A stretch of 10,144 nucleotides of DNA from Baffinella frigidus (GCA_026770585.1 MU646824.1:81310-91453); one strand, 5' to 3'. Shown: positions 1 through 6,371, counted from the stretch's first letter. A program made the numbers and translations. The notes: generated from the letters alone by a model not told the origin.

Positions 1-131
1 CCCCAAACCCCAAACCCCAAACCCCAAACCCCAAACCCCAAACCCTAAACCCTAAACCCTAAACCCCAAACCCAGAACCCTAAACCCTAAACCCTAAACC
101 CTAAACCCTAAACCCTAAACCCTAAACGCAG
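1..131 (+). repeat. Telomere-type heptamer array ending in a 3' splice-site-like CAG
   Basis: Positions 1-126 are 18 uninterrupted 7-bp units: six CCCCAAA, three CCCTAAA, one CCCCAAA, one CCCAGAA, then seven CCCTAAA. The array stops at CGCAG (127-131), directly before an open reading frame. CCCTAAA is the C-rich strand of the Arabidopsis-type telomere repeat, and a C-rich strand at the left edge is the orientation of a left chromosome end. Two readings are possible: a real telomere or contig end, or the 3' part of a telomere-repeat intron like those proposed elsewhere in this window. The clean CAG followed at once by coding-like sequence favours the intron reading, but sequence to the left would be needed to decide. 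Confidence 0.9.
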
Positions 132-215
132 ATGTCAGAGATGCTGGAGATTGCGCGGAAGATGTACGTGAAGGGGCGGCTACTGTCGACCGGCACCAAC
201 CGCCTCGTCATCTAG
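132..215 (+). CDS. Terminal exon of an unidentified plus-strand gene (5' part outside the window)
   Basis: After the CAG at 129-131 there is an open frame of 27 codons ending in TAG (213-215). It begins MSEMLEIARKMYVKGRLL and ends in the residues NRLVI. The composition (amphipathic basic helix, GC-rich third positions) looks like a protein C-terminus rather than random translation. The phase at the acceptor is unknown; phase 0 gives this frame, and the ATG at 132 need not be a start. The upstream intron would be the heptamer array at 1-126. I do not recognise the family. The following sequence (216-254) holds two copies of a 14-bp motif (CCCTC[CT]AATGTCA) 19 bp apart, perhaps 3' UTR. Confidence 0.45.
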   Translation: MSEMLEIARKMYVKGRLLSTGTNRLVI

Positions 216-247
216 AGGGGGCCCTCCAATGTCAGAACGACCCTCTA

Positions 248-431
248 ATGTCAAAAGGGCGCTTGATGTCAAGAGGGGAGAGAGGGAAGGGAGAGAGGAG
301 CGTTGGCGTCTGGCCTGGTTGGGTGGCGCTGGGGTCTGGGGACACAGTCCCGTGCAGGATAGCCGGAGTGACTGTACACCTCCTCACTCGAGTTGAGAAG
401 TGTTACCACAGTGGAGTGGTTTGTAGATCAG
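248..431 (+). CDS. Candidate exon with a diverged inverted copy at 1146-1191
   Basis: An open frame runs through here and includes GVWPGWVALGSGDTVPCR followed by IAGVTVHLLTRVEKCYHS. It reaches a consensus-like donor, CAG|GTAAGAG, at 431/432. The core is also present on the minus strand at 1146-1191 in the same reading frame: SG-D-TVPCRIAGVT here against SG-E-TVPCRIAGVT there. The codon differences are mostly third-position (GTC/GTT, TGC/TGT) plus an Asp/Glu exchange, which supports this frame as the ancestral coding frame. The 5' boundary is not defined; ATG at 248 is only the first Met of the frame, and the first 20 or so codons are low-complexity Gly/Arg. Family unknown. Confidence 0.3.
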
Positions 432-659
432 GTAAGAGTAACGGCGGGAAGGTGGGTTTGGGAGAGCAGAGGAGAAGACTCTCCCTACGCTGCTACCACA
501 GATTGGTGAAGTAAAGATGGATTTAAGTGAAGTGGCACTACTAGCTGTTGAGTGGAAAAGAGGAGAAGACGCACCCTCCCCTCCTACCATAGAGTGGTGA
601 GGTAAAGGTGGATTAAAGTTAGGTGGCACCCCTCGTTGCCACACATGCGCAGTTGAGTG
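391..659 (+). repeat. Diverged tandem repeat, about 90-100 bp unit, two full copies and one partial
   Basis: Unit 1 (472-555) and unit 2 (563-659) both begin GAGAAGAC, contain a TACCA(C/T)AG..TGGTGA(A/G)GTAAA(G) core and a GTGGCAC motif, and end GTTGAGTG. A shorter third copy of the start and core lies at about 391-440 (GAGAAGTGTTACCACAG..GGTAAGAG). I estimate roughly 70-75% identity by eye. The repeat spreads the end of the candidate exon and its donor-like GGTAAG. I see no gene in 432-737 beyond this. Confidence 0.6.
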
Positions 660-737
660 TAGGTAACACGCAACCACCCACACACCTGGAGTATCCAAGG
701 CTCGCACTCGCTGGCCGCGCTGGGTTCCCCCTCGGCG

Positions 738-856
738 TACAGGGGTACCTCGCGCATAAGAAACTGCCTCCCCCTAGGACCCTACAGTAGGCCTATGCCT
801 AGGAACCTATGGTGGTCCTGGGGGGGGGGGCAGTTTCTGATGAGCGAGGCCCTGTA
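738..856. mobile_element. 119-bp near-complete inverted repeat (MITE-like), copy 1
   Basis: The whole element folds on itself. The left arm starts TACAGGGGTACCTCGC, followed by a C-rich block and CTAGGACCCTACAGTAGG. The right arm carries the complement, ending GAGCGAGGCCCTGTA, with a few mismatches and a G-run. The ends read TACAGGG...CCCTGTA. The same internal motifs (acctcgc[gt]ca..ag, c[ct]aggaccctacag, cggtggtcctaggggg) recur at 6857-6965, 7085-7298, 7361-7442 and 7594-7650, so this is a dispersed family of short non-coding palindromic elements. No ORF or transposase is visible. No clear target-site duplication can be read; it may be 2 bp (TA) or absent. Confidence 0.7.
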
Positions 857-899
857 AGTGAGGACGGTGCAGGACCGAAAGTCTCGCAACGGTCCTGGG

Positions 900-985
900 C
901 TCAGAGAGACCTTCACTACTACCAACAGGGCCGGTATGGATACATCCTCACCGAGGCTGTGTGTGAGCAGGGGCGACGAGAGTGG
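900..985 (-). pseudogene. Relic of gene B exon 4 end plus donor (paralogous fragment)
   Basis: On the minus strand this matches gene B exon 4 (its 3' end at 8810) and the start of the following intron. The translated pair is HSLGEDVSIPALL here against HSLGEGAYMAAAL there, both followed by TTG|GT. The copy loses the frame just upstream: a one-base difference at the GCACA(G)T.. site brings a TGA into the homologous frame. The copy ends near the hairpin element at 738-856. It is best read as a decayed paralogous fragment. It supports the choice of the TTG|GT donor in gene B because the GT is conserved in both copies. A plus-strand frame across the same segment (TEAV[CS]EQGRREW) is also conserved, so strand assignment rests on the gene B model. 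Confidence 0.5.
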
Positions 986-1145
986 TCATGTGCCCTCTAC
1001 ACGGTGTGTGTTGGGCACATGACCCCTCTACACGATGTGTGCGAGCCCTCCTCGTGGTTTTCGGGCGAAACATGACACTCTGTGTCTCGACGAGACTCTC
1101 GTCTCCCCAGAACGTGCGGCGTATCTCCTTGGAGTGGATGTGACT

Positions 1146-1191
1146 GTGTCAAGTCACTCCGGCTATCCTACACGGAACTGTTTCCCCAGAC
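1146..1191 (-). pseudogene. Inverted, broken copy of the 248-431 candidate exon
   Basis: Reading the minus strand from 1191, about 46 bp match plus-strand 335-380 with about five differences; a 17-bp stretch (1152-1168 versus 357-373) is identical. The homologous frame reads SGETVPCRIAGVT and then hits TGA where the plus copy reads on into VHLL. It is a relic or part of an inverted duplication. The opposite strand over 1193-1260 also shows a hydrophobic frame (AANIFLLFHFVVYGGF, ending in TAG) after a good-looking acceptor, but this is probably the antisense of an acidic segment. Confidence 0.35.
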
Positions 1192-1254
1192 GCGGCAAAC
1201 ATCTTCCTCCTCTTCCACTTCGTCGTCTATGGTGGCTTCGGTCGCGCCGTGAGT

Positions 1255-1329
1255 GTCTAGGCTTTGAGGGCACCTACGAACGCAAGGCCCTCCAAACATT
1301 GCATCCGTAGGTGTCCTTAGAGCCTAGAT
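1255..1329. repeat. Imperfect inverted repeat, 24-bp arms, 27-bp loop
   Basis: The left arm 1255-1278 (ends GGGCACCTACG) and right arm 1306-1329 (starts CGTAGGTGTCC) pair with 4 mismatches in 24. It is a potential hairpin of unknown origin and does not share motifs with the CTAGGACC palindromic family. Confidence 0.6.
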
Positions 1330-1360
1330 ACCCCCAGGAGCTTGGCGGGAGCCGCGCGGG

Positions 1361-1408
1361 AACTTGGACTTTTCAAGGGCGTCGCGACGCCCTTGAAAAG
1401 TCCAAGTT
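1361..1408. repeat. Perfect 48-bp palindrome
   Basis: Positions 1361-1384 (start AACTTGGACTTTTC, end GGGCGTCG) are exactly reverse-complementary to 1385-1408, with no spacer; the centre is TCG|CGA. Beyond the ends, partial pairing continues (GGG on the left, TCC on the right). It lies downstream of gene A's stop codon on the minus strand. It could be a cruciform-forming site, a miniature element, a strong RNA hairpin near the gene A 3' end, or a fold-back assembly artefact. Confidence 0.85.
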
Positions 1409-1440
1409 TCCTGCAGGGAGTCAAGCACCCAAGTGTTTGA

Positions 1441-1595
1441 ACTGCCCGCGCCGCTGCATCGTGTCGTCTCTCTCTTTCTCTCTCTATCTCGCTCTCACAC
1501 ACTCACTCTTTCTCTCTTTAGTCGATGTATGTAGGGACCTCGTACGAAGACTCGCGCGTGGTCGCATTGAAGTAGTAGAGTTTGAGCCTGGTTAA
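1441..1595 (+). other. Strong plus-strand 3' splice-site-like tract and antisense open frame opposite gene A exon 6
   Basis: From 1467 to 1520 the plus strand is an almost pure C/T tract ending TTTAG, an excellent acceptor by appearance. It is followed by an open frame that ends in TAA at 1593-1595 and reads DVCRDLVRRLARGRIEVVEF. This lies exactly opposite the minus-strand WW exon (1518-1587), codon-aligned. Either it is the antisense shadow of the WW exon, with the C/T tract being the GA-rich 3' UTR of gene A, or it is a real overlapping exon. I prefer the WW reading because it has family support and a phase-consistent junction. Confidence 0.3.
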
Positions 1596-3860
1596 GGGTT
1601 GAGGGATCAGGGTTTAAGGTTGAAGGTGTAGGGTTTAGGATTTCGGGTTGGTTTAGGGTTTAGGGTTTAGGGTTTAGGCTTCAGGGTTTATGGTTTAGGG
1701 TCTGGGGTTTAGGGGTTAGGTTTGGGGGGTTGGGGCTTAGGGTTGAGGGCCAGGGGGCAGGACATAGAGTTGAGGGGTTTTGGTTTAGGTTTTAGGGTGT
1801 AGGATACAAATTTTAGGGGTGAGGGTTCAGGGGTTGGGGTTGAGGGGTGAGTGACCACGGTTTAGGGTTTGGGGTTTGGAGTTGAGGGTTGATGGTCAGG
1901 GTTTATGACGTAGGGTTTAGTGTTTATAGTTTAGGTTTTAGGGTTTAGGGGTCAGGGGTCAGGGGCTAAGGTTTTAGGGGTTGAAGGTTTATGGTTTGGG
2001 GTTGAGGATTTGGGGTTCACGATTCAGGATTTGGGGTTCAGGGTTCAGGATTTGGGATTTGGGGTTTAGGGTTTAGGGTTTAGGGTTTAGGGTTTAGGGT
2101 TCAGGGTTTAGGGTTTATGGGTTAGGGTTTAGGGTTCAGGGTTTGGGTTTTGGGGTTTGGGGTTTGGGTCTTTGGGTTTGGGATTTGGTTTTGATTACTT
2201 GGGGGGTTTTGGGATTTCGGATTTCGGGTGTAGGGTGTAAGCACCCGACGTAGGGCCTGTGCGTGCCTGACCCCTTTTTCTTGACCCACCCCTCCGGGGA
2301 ATCAGGGGCACTCCAGGAAGTGGCCTTTGTCGTGACGTTGTGGTTGTACCTGTGGTTAGGGTTTAGGGTTTAGGGTTTGAAGTTTGGGGTTTGGGGTTTA
2401 TTGGTGACGGATGAGAGTTTAGGTGTGAGGTTGTAGGGATGAGGGTTAAGGGATGAGAGATGAGGGTTGAGGGATGAGGATGTAGGGATGAGGGGTGAGG
2501 GTTTAGGGATGAGGGTTTTCGGGTTTCGGGATTCGATAGTACCACTGCAGCCTCGTGGCAGAGTAGTGCAGGGTCCAGAGCAGCCGCCGCCCGTTCTTTC
2601 TCTTCACCGTCTCCAGGTGTCCCTAGGGTTTAGGGTTTAGGGTTCAGGGTTTAGGTTTCAAAGTTTAGGGTTTAGGATTTAGGATTTAGGGTTTGGAGTT
2701 TAGGTTTAGGGTGTAGGGTTTAGGGTTTAGGGTTAGGGTGTATGGAGTTTAGGGATAGGGTGTACGGTGCAGGGTGCAGGGTCTAGAGTTTACCTCCTCC
2801 CGTTTGCGCTTCTTCCCCGCCCCCCCCCCCGCACCCTTCTCGGGCGTCTCGGCGAGGCTCTCGCGGCGAAGTTCTTCCTCCTCACGCGGGTCGGGCACCT
2901 TGGGCGCCGTGGCCTTGGGCGCCTTGGGTCCCTTGGGCTTCTTCTCTTTGGCCACGGCGCCCGCGAGGGGCTTGGCGGCCTTGGGCTTCTGCACCTTGGT
3001 GGCGCCGCCCGCGGAGGGCTTGGCCGCGGGGGCGGCGGCGGCGGCGGCAAGGCAAACTTCGATGACGTAGAGCTTCTTCCCCTTAGCTTTCTTCGCGACG
3101 GCGTTTGTGGCTGCCGCGCTGCTTCCGTTGGATTCCGTCTCGTTGCCGGGCTTCTGAAGATGGCGCTTCGCCTTCCACCCCTTCCTGCAGAGGCGTCAGG
3201 ATCTTCAGACTGCGGTGTTGTAGATGCGCGGACAAGCACTCCAGATCTGCTTGATAGCGGGCCACAGCACAATCGTCGCCAACCGGTTTGTGCTGCGTCG
3301 CCCAACCGAGATATTGTGGCGCTCACCAGCCCCCGACGTACTTTTTGAAGTCGCGCCAGCATGGGTCCGTCAGATGGAGCTTCGGGTCCGGGCTGAGCAG
3401 CTCAAAGGTCTGCGCCGTGCCTGTGGGAGGAAAGCGCGCCCCTCCTCGATCAGGCCCTGACCGAACTCATCAAACCAGGGAGCGTTCACGGGTTGGCGAG
3501 CGGTTTGATGGGGGGTTGCGCCCGCGAGTCAAAACCATGCAACCGCAGCTGCTGCACCCGTGGGCGAAAGCCCCCGCCGTGCGCTTCCTTTCGTGGAAAG
3601 GATTAGAGGGGGAAGGCTCGACCGGAGAGGTTCGCTGGAGTGCCCTGGGCCAGCGCCTTGAACTTGGCCTCGGCCTCTTCCTGGCGCCTGAGCGCAGCGT
3701 CGGATTTCTCGCGGCCATTGCCATAGGTGAGGCCGTTGCAGGCCTCGCGCCCGTACGGGCCGAAGCCGCCCATCCCCGAGATCCCATCATACACATCATC
3801 CGACCCAGAAGTCCAGAAGTCGTCGCGCCCATCCTCGTCTACCCCATACCACTTGCACAT
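1518..3860 (-). CDS. Gene A: spliced tandem WW-domain protein (six exons, about 325 aa)
   Basis: Exons (minus strand): 3860-3623, 3420-3327, 3184-2794, 2622-2543, 2349-2245, 1587-1518, stop TAA at 1520-1518; 978 nt, all junctions in frame. Exon 1 (residues 1-79) starts MCKWYGVDEDGRDDFW, is acidic and aromatic, and ends in a charged helix. Exon 2 includes PDPKLHLTDPCWRDFKKYV. Exon 3 is Lys/Ala/Pro-rich with poly-Ala, KPKGPKAPKA and a KKRKREE nuclear-signal-like end. WW1 lies at about 253-283 and is assembled across exons 4/5: W257, WYNHNVTTKATSW, then P283. WW2 lies at about 286-321: GWV..., LYYFNATTRESSYEVP, with Tyr replacing the second Trp and a longer first loop. WW domains bind Pro-rich ligands; with the basic linker this suggests a nuclear adaptor in RNA processing or chromatin (inference). 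Weakest points: the intron 1 donor (G|GTCGAG) and whether ATG 3860 is the true start. Confidence 0.75.
1588..2244 (-). repeat. Gene A intron 5: degenerate telomere-like repeat array (657 bp)
   Basis: On the plus strand the interval is almost wholly GGGTTTAG-type units with many variants (GGGTTGA, GGGGTTT, GGGTTCA), and a near-pure TTTAGGG run at about 2063-2100. On the coding (minus) strand it starts GTGCTTACACCCTACACCC and ends CCCTTAACCAG. Splicing GG|...|G gives a Gly codon that joins ...HRPYVG to LKLYYFN, completing WW2. The transcript therefore carries the C-rich strand, with repeated CTAA motifs resembling branchpoints. Confidence 0.75.
2350..2542 (-). repeat. Gene A intron 4: telomere-like repeat intron (193 bp) inside WW1
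   Basis: The plus strand shows GGGTTTAG units plus a GGGATGAG/GGATGAGA-type variant block (2410-2515). On the coding strand it starts GTACTATCGAATCCCG and ends CCCTAACCACAG. Joining TG|G recreates the Trp of WYNHNVTTKATSW, which matches the WW core (aromatic, Asn, Thr, Ser, second Trp, then Pro three residues later). The recovery of this motif is the best evidence that the repeat block is an intron. Confidence 0.8.
2623..2793 (-). repeat. Gene A intron 3: telomere-like repeat intron (171 bp)
   Basis: The plus strand is TTTAGGG-like throughout. On the coding strand it starts GTAAACTCTAGACCC and ends CTAAACCCTAG, phase 0 to phase 0. The 3' AG is a one-base variant of the heptamer itself (CCCTAG for CCCTAA). 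Upstream exon end KKRKREE; downstream exon start GHLETVKRK. Confidence 0.7.
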
Positions 3861-4281
3861 CTTGAGACCAGAGACACCGCGCGCAGGGATGACAAGCGGG
3901 GTGGGGAGGTGGCAGCAAACGAGCGTCCGCGTGAAGTTGTCGATGAGACGCGGCTTTTTTCAAGGACAGGCAAAATCTGGGACTCGGAGTTGGGACTAAA
4001 GGTCCCACGAAGCTGTTGCTACATGTGACGCCTTTTCCCTCCCCCCTCTCCCACATCCCTCCCCCCTTCCAGAAGCCGTCGATTCCCCCCAACGCTCCAT
4101 CCTCCGACCCAGAAGTCGAGAAGTGGCCGCGTCCATCCCCGTCTTCTGCATACCAAATGTCGCCCATCTTGAGACCAGGGACGCGCGAGGGAGAGATTTC
4201 AAGAGGAGCGGAACGGTGGCAACGAAGAGGTTGAGGCGTCGTTTTTGTGTTCGGGTTTTTTTGCCCGACAGGCAAAATCCG
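3790..4281 (-). repeat. Tandem duplication of gene A upstream region and first exon
   Basis: Two copies, about 3790-3977 and 4090-4281, are offset by 304-307 bp. On the minus strand both contain ATTTTGCCTGTC, then a T/C-rich stretch, then CTGGTCTCAAG directly before an ATG (3860 and 4167), and then similar coding sequence. Translations: WYGVDEDGRDDFWTSGSDD in the proximal copy, WYAEDGDGRGHFSTSGSED in the distal one. Indels and substitutions separate them. The CTCAAG just before both ATGs could also be a splice acceptor, in which case the real start lies further upstream. Confidence 0.75.
4060..4167 (-). pseudogene. Distal duplicate of gene A exon 1 (alternative first exon or relic)
   Basis: ATG at 4167 begins MGDIWYAEDGDGRGHFSTSG and stays open through a Gly/Trp-rich stretch (GGIDGFWKGGGMWERGEG). 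It lacks the counterpart of the second half of exon 1 (the Glu/Ala-rich helix) and shows no clear donor at the corresponding place. Downstream the frame runs into the proximal copy's leader out of register. It could be an alternative promoter/first exon for gene A, a duplicated internal exon, or a dead copy. No assigned domain. Confidence 0.35.
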
Positions 4282-4307
4282 GAAAATTCCTGAAAGCCGT
4301 TTTTTTA

Positions 4308-4905
4308 GCCGGTTTCTGCCGCGATCCTTCTGCAACGGGGAGCCTGATGTGATCCGAAAGGAAGCACGGCCTTTCTGCAGGATACGTTCCGGTGTCCGCC
4401 TATGGTGGGAGTTAAAAGAACCTAAAGCACCTAAAAAAGGACCTAAAGGCCTCGATAAAAAAGATCCTCGGTGTGAACAAATGCTGGGACTCGGCTTGCC
4501 GTCGATTTTTGCCAAAATTTTGTTGTATGTTGGGCGAAATTAAAACCTAAAGGACCTGAAGGATGTTGATCCGCGCTGTTCGCCTATATTGGGAGCTCGA
4601 AGAACCTAAAGGACCTAAATGACGTGTGTGAGCGCGTTCCTCTTTGGGATGACTCACACCCGTTTGAGGATACCCTTGCGCCGGTTTCTGCCGCGATCCT
4701 TCTGCACCGGAGGATCTGATGTGAACCGAAAGGAAGCATGGTCTTTTTACAAAACAAGTTCCGGGGTCCGCCTATGTTAGGAGCTCGAAAAACCTCAAGG
4801 ACCTAAAGGACACCATTGGAACCATGGCCTTTCTACAGAACAAGTTTCGATGTCCGCCTATGTTGGGAGTTCGAAGAACTTAAGGTAGTGGGAGATAAAA
4901 GAACC
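4308..4905 (+). repeat. Diverged dispersed/tandem repeat family upstream of gene A
   Basis: A unit starting GCCGGTTTCTGCCGCGATCC is present at 4308-4449 and again at 4680-4809, with shared downstream motifs (GATGTGA[AT]CCGAAAGGAAGCA, then TCCGCCTATG, then GAACCTAAAG). Partial units cover about 4575-4620 and 4810-4890. Each ends in runs of CCTAAAGGACCTAAA. No coding frame is convincing. The CCTAAAG repeats differ in period from the CCCTAAA heptamers. The stretch 4450-4570 is AT-richer and holds nothing else I can name. Confidence 0.7.
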
Positions 4906-4964
4906 AAAAGGACCTAAAAAAAGCCGGGAAAGAGCTCAAACTCCCACACCGTTTTGGGTAGCCT

Positions 4965-5245
4965 TTAAGCGATAAGACCTGGGACCGTACGACAGGAACC
5001 CCGTAGGGACATGGGGGGGTGCCTACGGATAAGGCAATGTAAACTCGAGAATTTCCTGCCCAAAAATCTATTCATAGCTCGCTGTGTGGTCAGAGTCACG
5101 CCAAAGGGATCGAAATATCCACGTTTTGCATTTTTTGGGGGAAAAATCCATTGACTTCTTAAGTCAACGACGCCAGATCTGGCGTGGATCAGGAGCTGGT
5201 TTCCCTCGATGAACCCCTTGATCAATCTGGCGTTGCAGGAGGACC
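4965..5245 (-). CDS. Weak candidate terminal exon (minus strand)
   Basis: A very good minus-strand acceptor (T/C-rich, ending CTCACCCCCAG) lies at 5246-5275. From 5245 an open frame (phase 1) reads CNARLIKGFIEGNQLLIHAR and continues to TGA at 4967-4965. The first 35 residues look protein-like; the rest (AT-richer) is less convincing. A possible upstream exon ends at a GTAGGT donor near 5474. The opposite strand has a competing reading: ATG at 5209, NPLINLALQEDPG, then a GTGAGAG donor at 5252. The two cannot both be right. No family recognised. Confidence 0.25.
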
Positions 5246-5251
5246 CTGGGG

Positions 5252-5524
5252 GTGAGAGGAGGAGGAAGACGGCTGGACGGATGAAGGGACGGGAAGGGAG
5301 AGGGCAAGCACGAGCAGAGAGAGACGTGGCGGCAGGCAGCGCGCCGCCACCACCGCCCTCCTCCCCCCCCTCCTCGCGCTCATCCTCCCCGCTCTTGTTG
5401 GCGCGTGAATCCTTCCCGCCCCTCTTCCATCGTGCGGCGGTTTCCGCACCCTTCAAGGCGCCTCAACCTACCGGACGGCGGCGGGTGTTTGGAAGTGGCT
5501 GAGGATGGGTGCGACGGCCGCGGA
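5252..5524. other. Low-complexity purine/pyrimidine-rich stretch, no firm gene
   Basis: This contains a long GA-rich run (5252-5330), a CCNCC-rich run (5341-5395) and mixed GC-rich sequence. Open frames on both strands are compositional. It may be the intron and upstream exon of the 4965-5245 candidate, because a GTAGGT donor-like site reads on the minus strand at about 5474. Confidence 0.4.
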
Positions 5525-5958
5525 TCTCAGAGTTTGGGGGTTCAGAGTTTAGGGTTTAGGCTTCAGGGTTTAGGGTTTAGGGTTTAGGGTTCAGGGTTTG
5601 GGGTTTAGGGTTGAGGGTTTAGGGTGTAGGATTTAGGGTTCAGGGTTTGAGGGTTTTGGGGTTGGGCTTCAGGGTTTCTAACCCTAAAGCCTCAACGCTA
5701 AAGGGTTCAGACTCTAGGCTTTAGGGTTGAGGATTTAGGGTTGAGCGTTGAGCGTTGAGGATTTAGGGCTCAGGGTTCAGGGTTTGGGGGGTTTGGTTTT
5801 TGGAATCAGTGATTGGGGTTTGGAGTTCAGGGTTTAGGATTTAGGGTGTCGGGTTTAGGGTCTAGTGTTTAGGGTGTATGATTTAAGGTTTAGGGTGTAT
5901 GATTTAAGGTTTATGGTGTCGTGTGCAGGGTGTAAATTGAAGGGTGTAGGTTTCAGGT
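5525..5958 (-). repeat. Telomere-like repeat block, probable relic of an intron
   Basis: Degenerate TTTAGGG units (plus strand) with TTTAGGG runs at 5545-5590, a short internal stretch in opposite orientation (CCCTAAAGCC near 5680) and GGGTGTA variants toward the right end. The right flank (5977-5995) is 19 bp identical to the end of gene A exon 3, which directly precedes gene A intron 3. The block is therefore likely a duplicated and expanded copy of that exon/intron junction. No phase-consistent exon pair could be found around it. Confidence 0.65.
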
Positions 5959-5974
5959 TCTAGCTAAAGCTTGA

Positions 5975-6001
5975 CGCCTCCCGTTTGCGCTTCTTTCCAT
6001 G
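5975..6001 (-). pseudogene. Fragment copy of the 3' end of gene A exon 3
   Basis: On the minus strand the sequence encodes KKRKRE like gene A residues near 235-241. The 19 bp at 5977-5995 equal 2796-2814. The GT following the exon is kept (GGC|GTCAAGC here, GAG|GTAAACT in gene A), and then telomere-like repeats begin in both places. Similarity stops upstream of the Lys/Arg run. Confidence 0.55.
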
Positions 6002-6028
6002 AGGCAGGTGGTGACTTAAAATTGAGGT

Positions 6029-6062
6029 ACGAGTTCATGACGAGTTCATGCACGAGTTCATG
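6029..6062 (+). repeat. Three copies of an 11-bp repeat
   Basis: ACGAGTTCATG occurs at 6029-6039, 6040-6050 and 6052-6062. A plus-strand pyrimidine tract ending CCAG follows at 6070-6101, with a 13-codon open frame after it (to TGA 6142-6144, includes ITHEKYSCGIEIK). That could be a terminal exon but is too short to claim. Confidence 0.7.
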
Positions 6063-6228
6063 TAAACGCAAGCTCTCTCCCTCCCTCCCTTCCTTTTCCA
6101 GAATCACACACGAAAAGTACTCGTGCGGAATCGAGATAAAGTGATGCAGACCAATTGATCTGCACGGCCCCAGCCAGGTTGTGTGTAAAGGAAATCCAAA
6201 ACTTACTTCAACTACAGCAGGAGAAGCT

Positions 6229-6316
6229 ACCCCGTGAGTGGCTTATGTCCATGCGGGCCAGCTTATACTTGCAGTTCAGATTTATATCTCTGCCTGAGTT
6301 TTATTCTGGCTCGTCC
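6229..6316 (+). mobile_element. 88-bp SINE-like element, plus-strand copy
   Basis: This copy shares order and motifs with the minus-strand element at 6372-6459: ACCCC, GTCCATG, a GGCC-centred arm, CTCTGCC, and a tail TTTTATTCTGGCTCGTCC. The 29-bp tail (6288-6316) is identical to the other copy except for one base, while the heads are only moderately similar. The other copy has a box-B-like motif (GGGTCAATTCC), hence the tRNA-derived SINE suggestion. The box is weaker here (AGTTCAGATTT). Confidence 0.4.
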
Positions 6317-6371
6317 AAAAGGCTTTCTATTCGCCCTTTTATACTGGATTTCTGCTTTTAAATAATTCTAA

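Noticed and set aside
1193-1260. Plus-strand terminal exon encoding a hydrophobic helix (AANIFLLFHFVV)
   Set aside because: It has a good acceptor, but the overlapping minus-strand frame is supported by a paralogue with synonymous changes, and the hydrophobicity is what antisense of a Glu-rich stretch gives.
2767-3362. 193-aa plus-strand and 190-aa minus-strand open frames
   Set aside because: Shadows of GC-rich gene A exons 2-3 in other frames; composition is Arg/Pro/Gly-biased and no motif is visible. The spliced minus-strand frame gives a WW protein instead.
3796-3860. C-type-lectin-like motif FWTSGSDD in gene A exon 1
   Set aside because: Lectin domains often have a similar short string, but the surrounding Cys and WND-type motifs are missing, and the duplicate copy does not keep it.
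3796-4515. 239-aa minus-strand open frame
   Set aside because: It runs through the repeat region and both exon 1 duplicates out of register with the second. Only the short GDIWYAEDGDGR part relates to gene A; the rest looks like chance.
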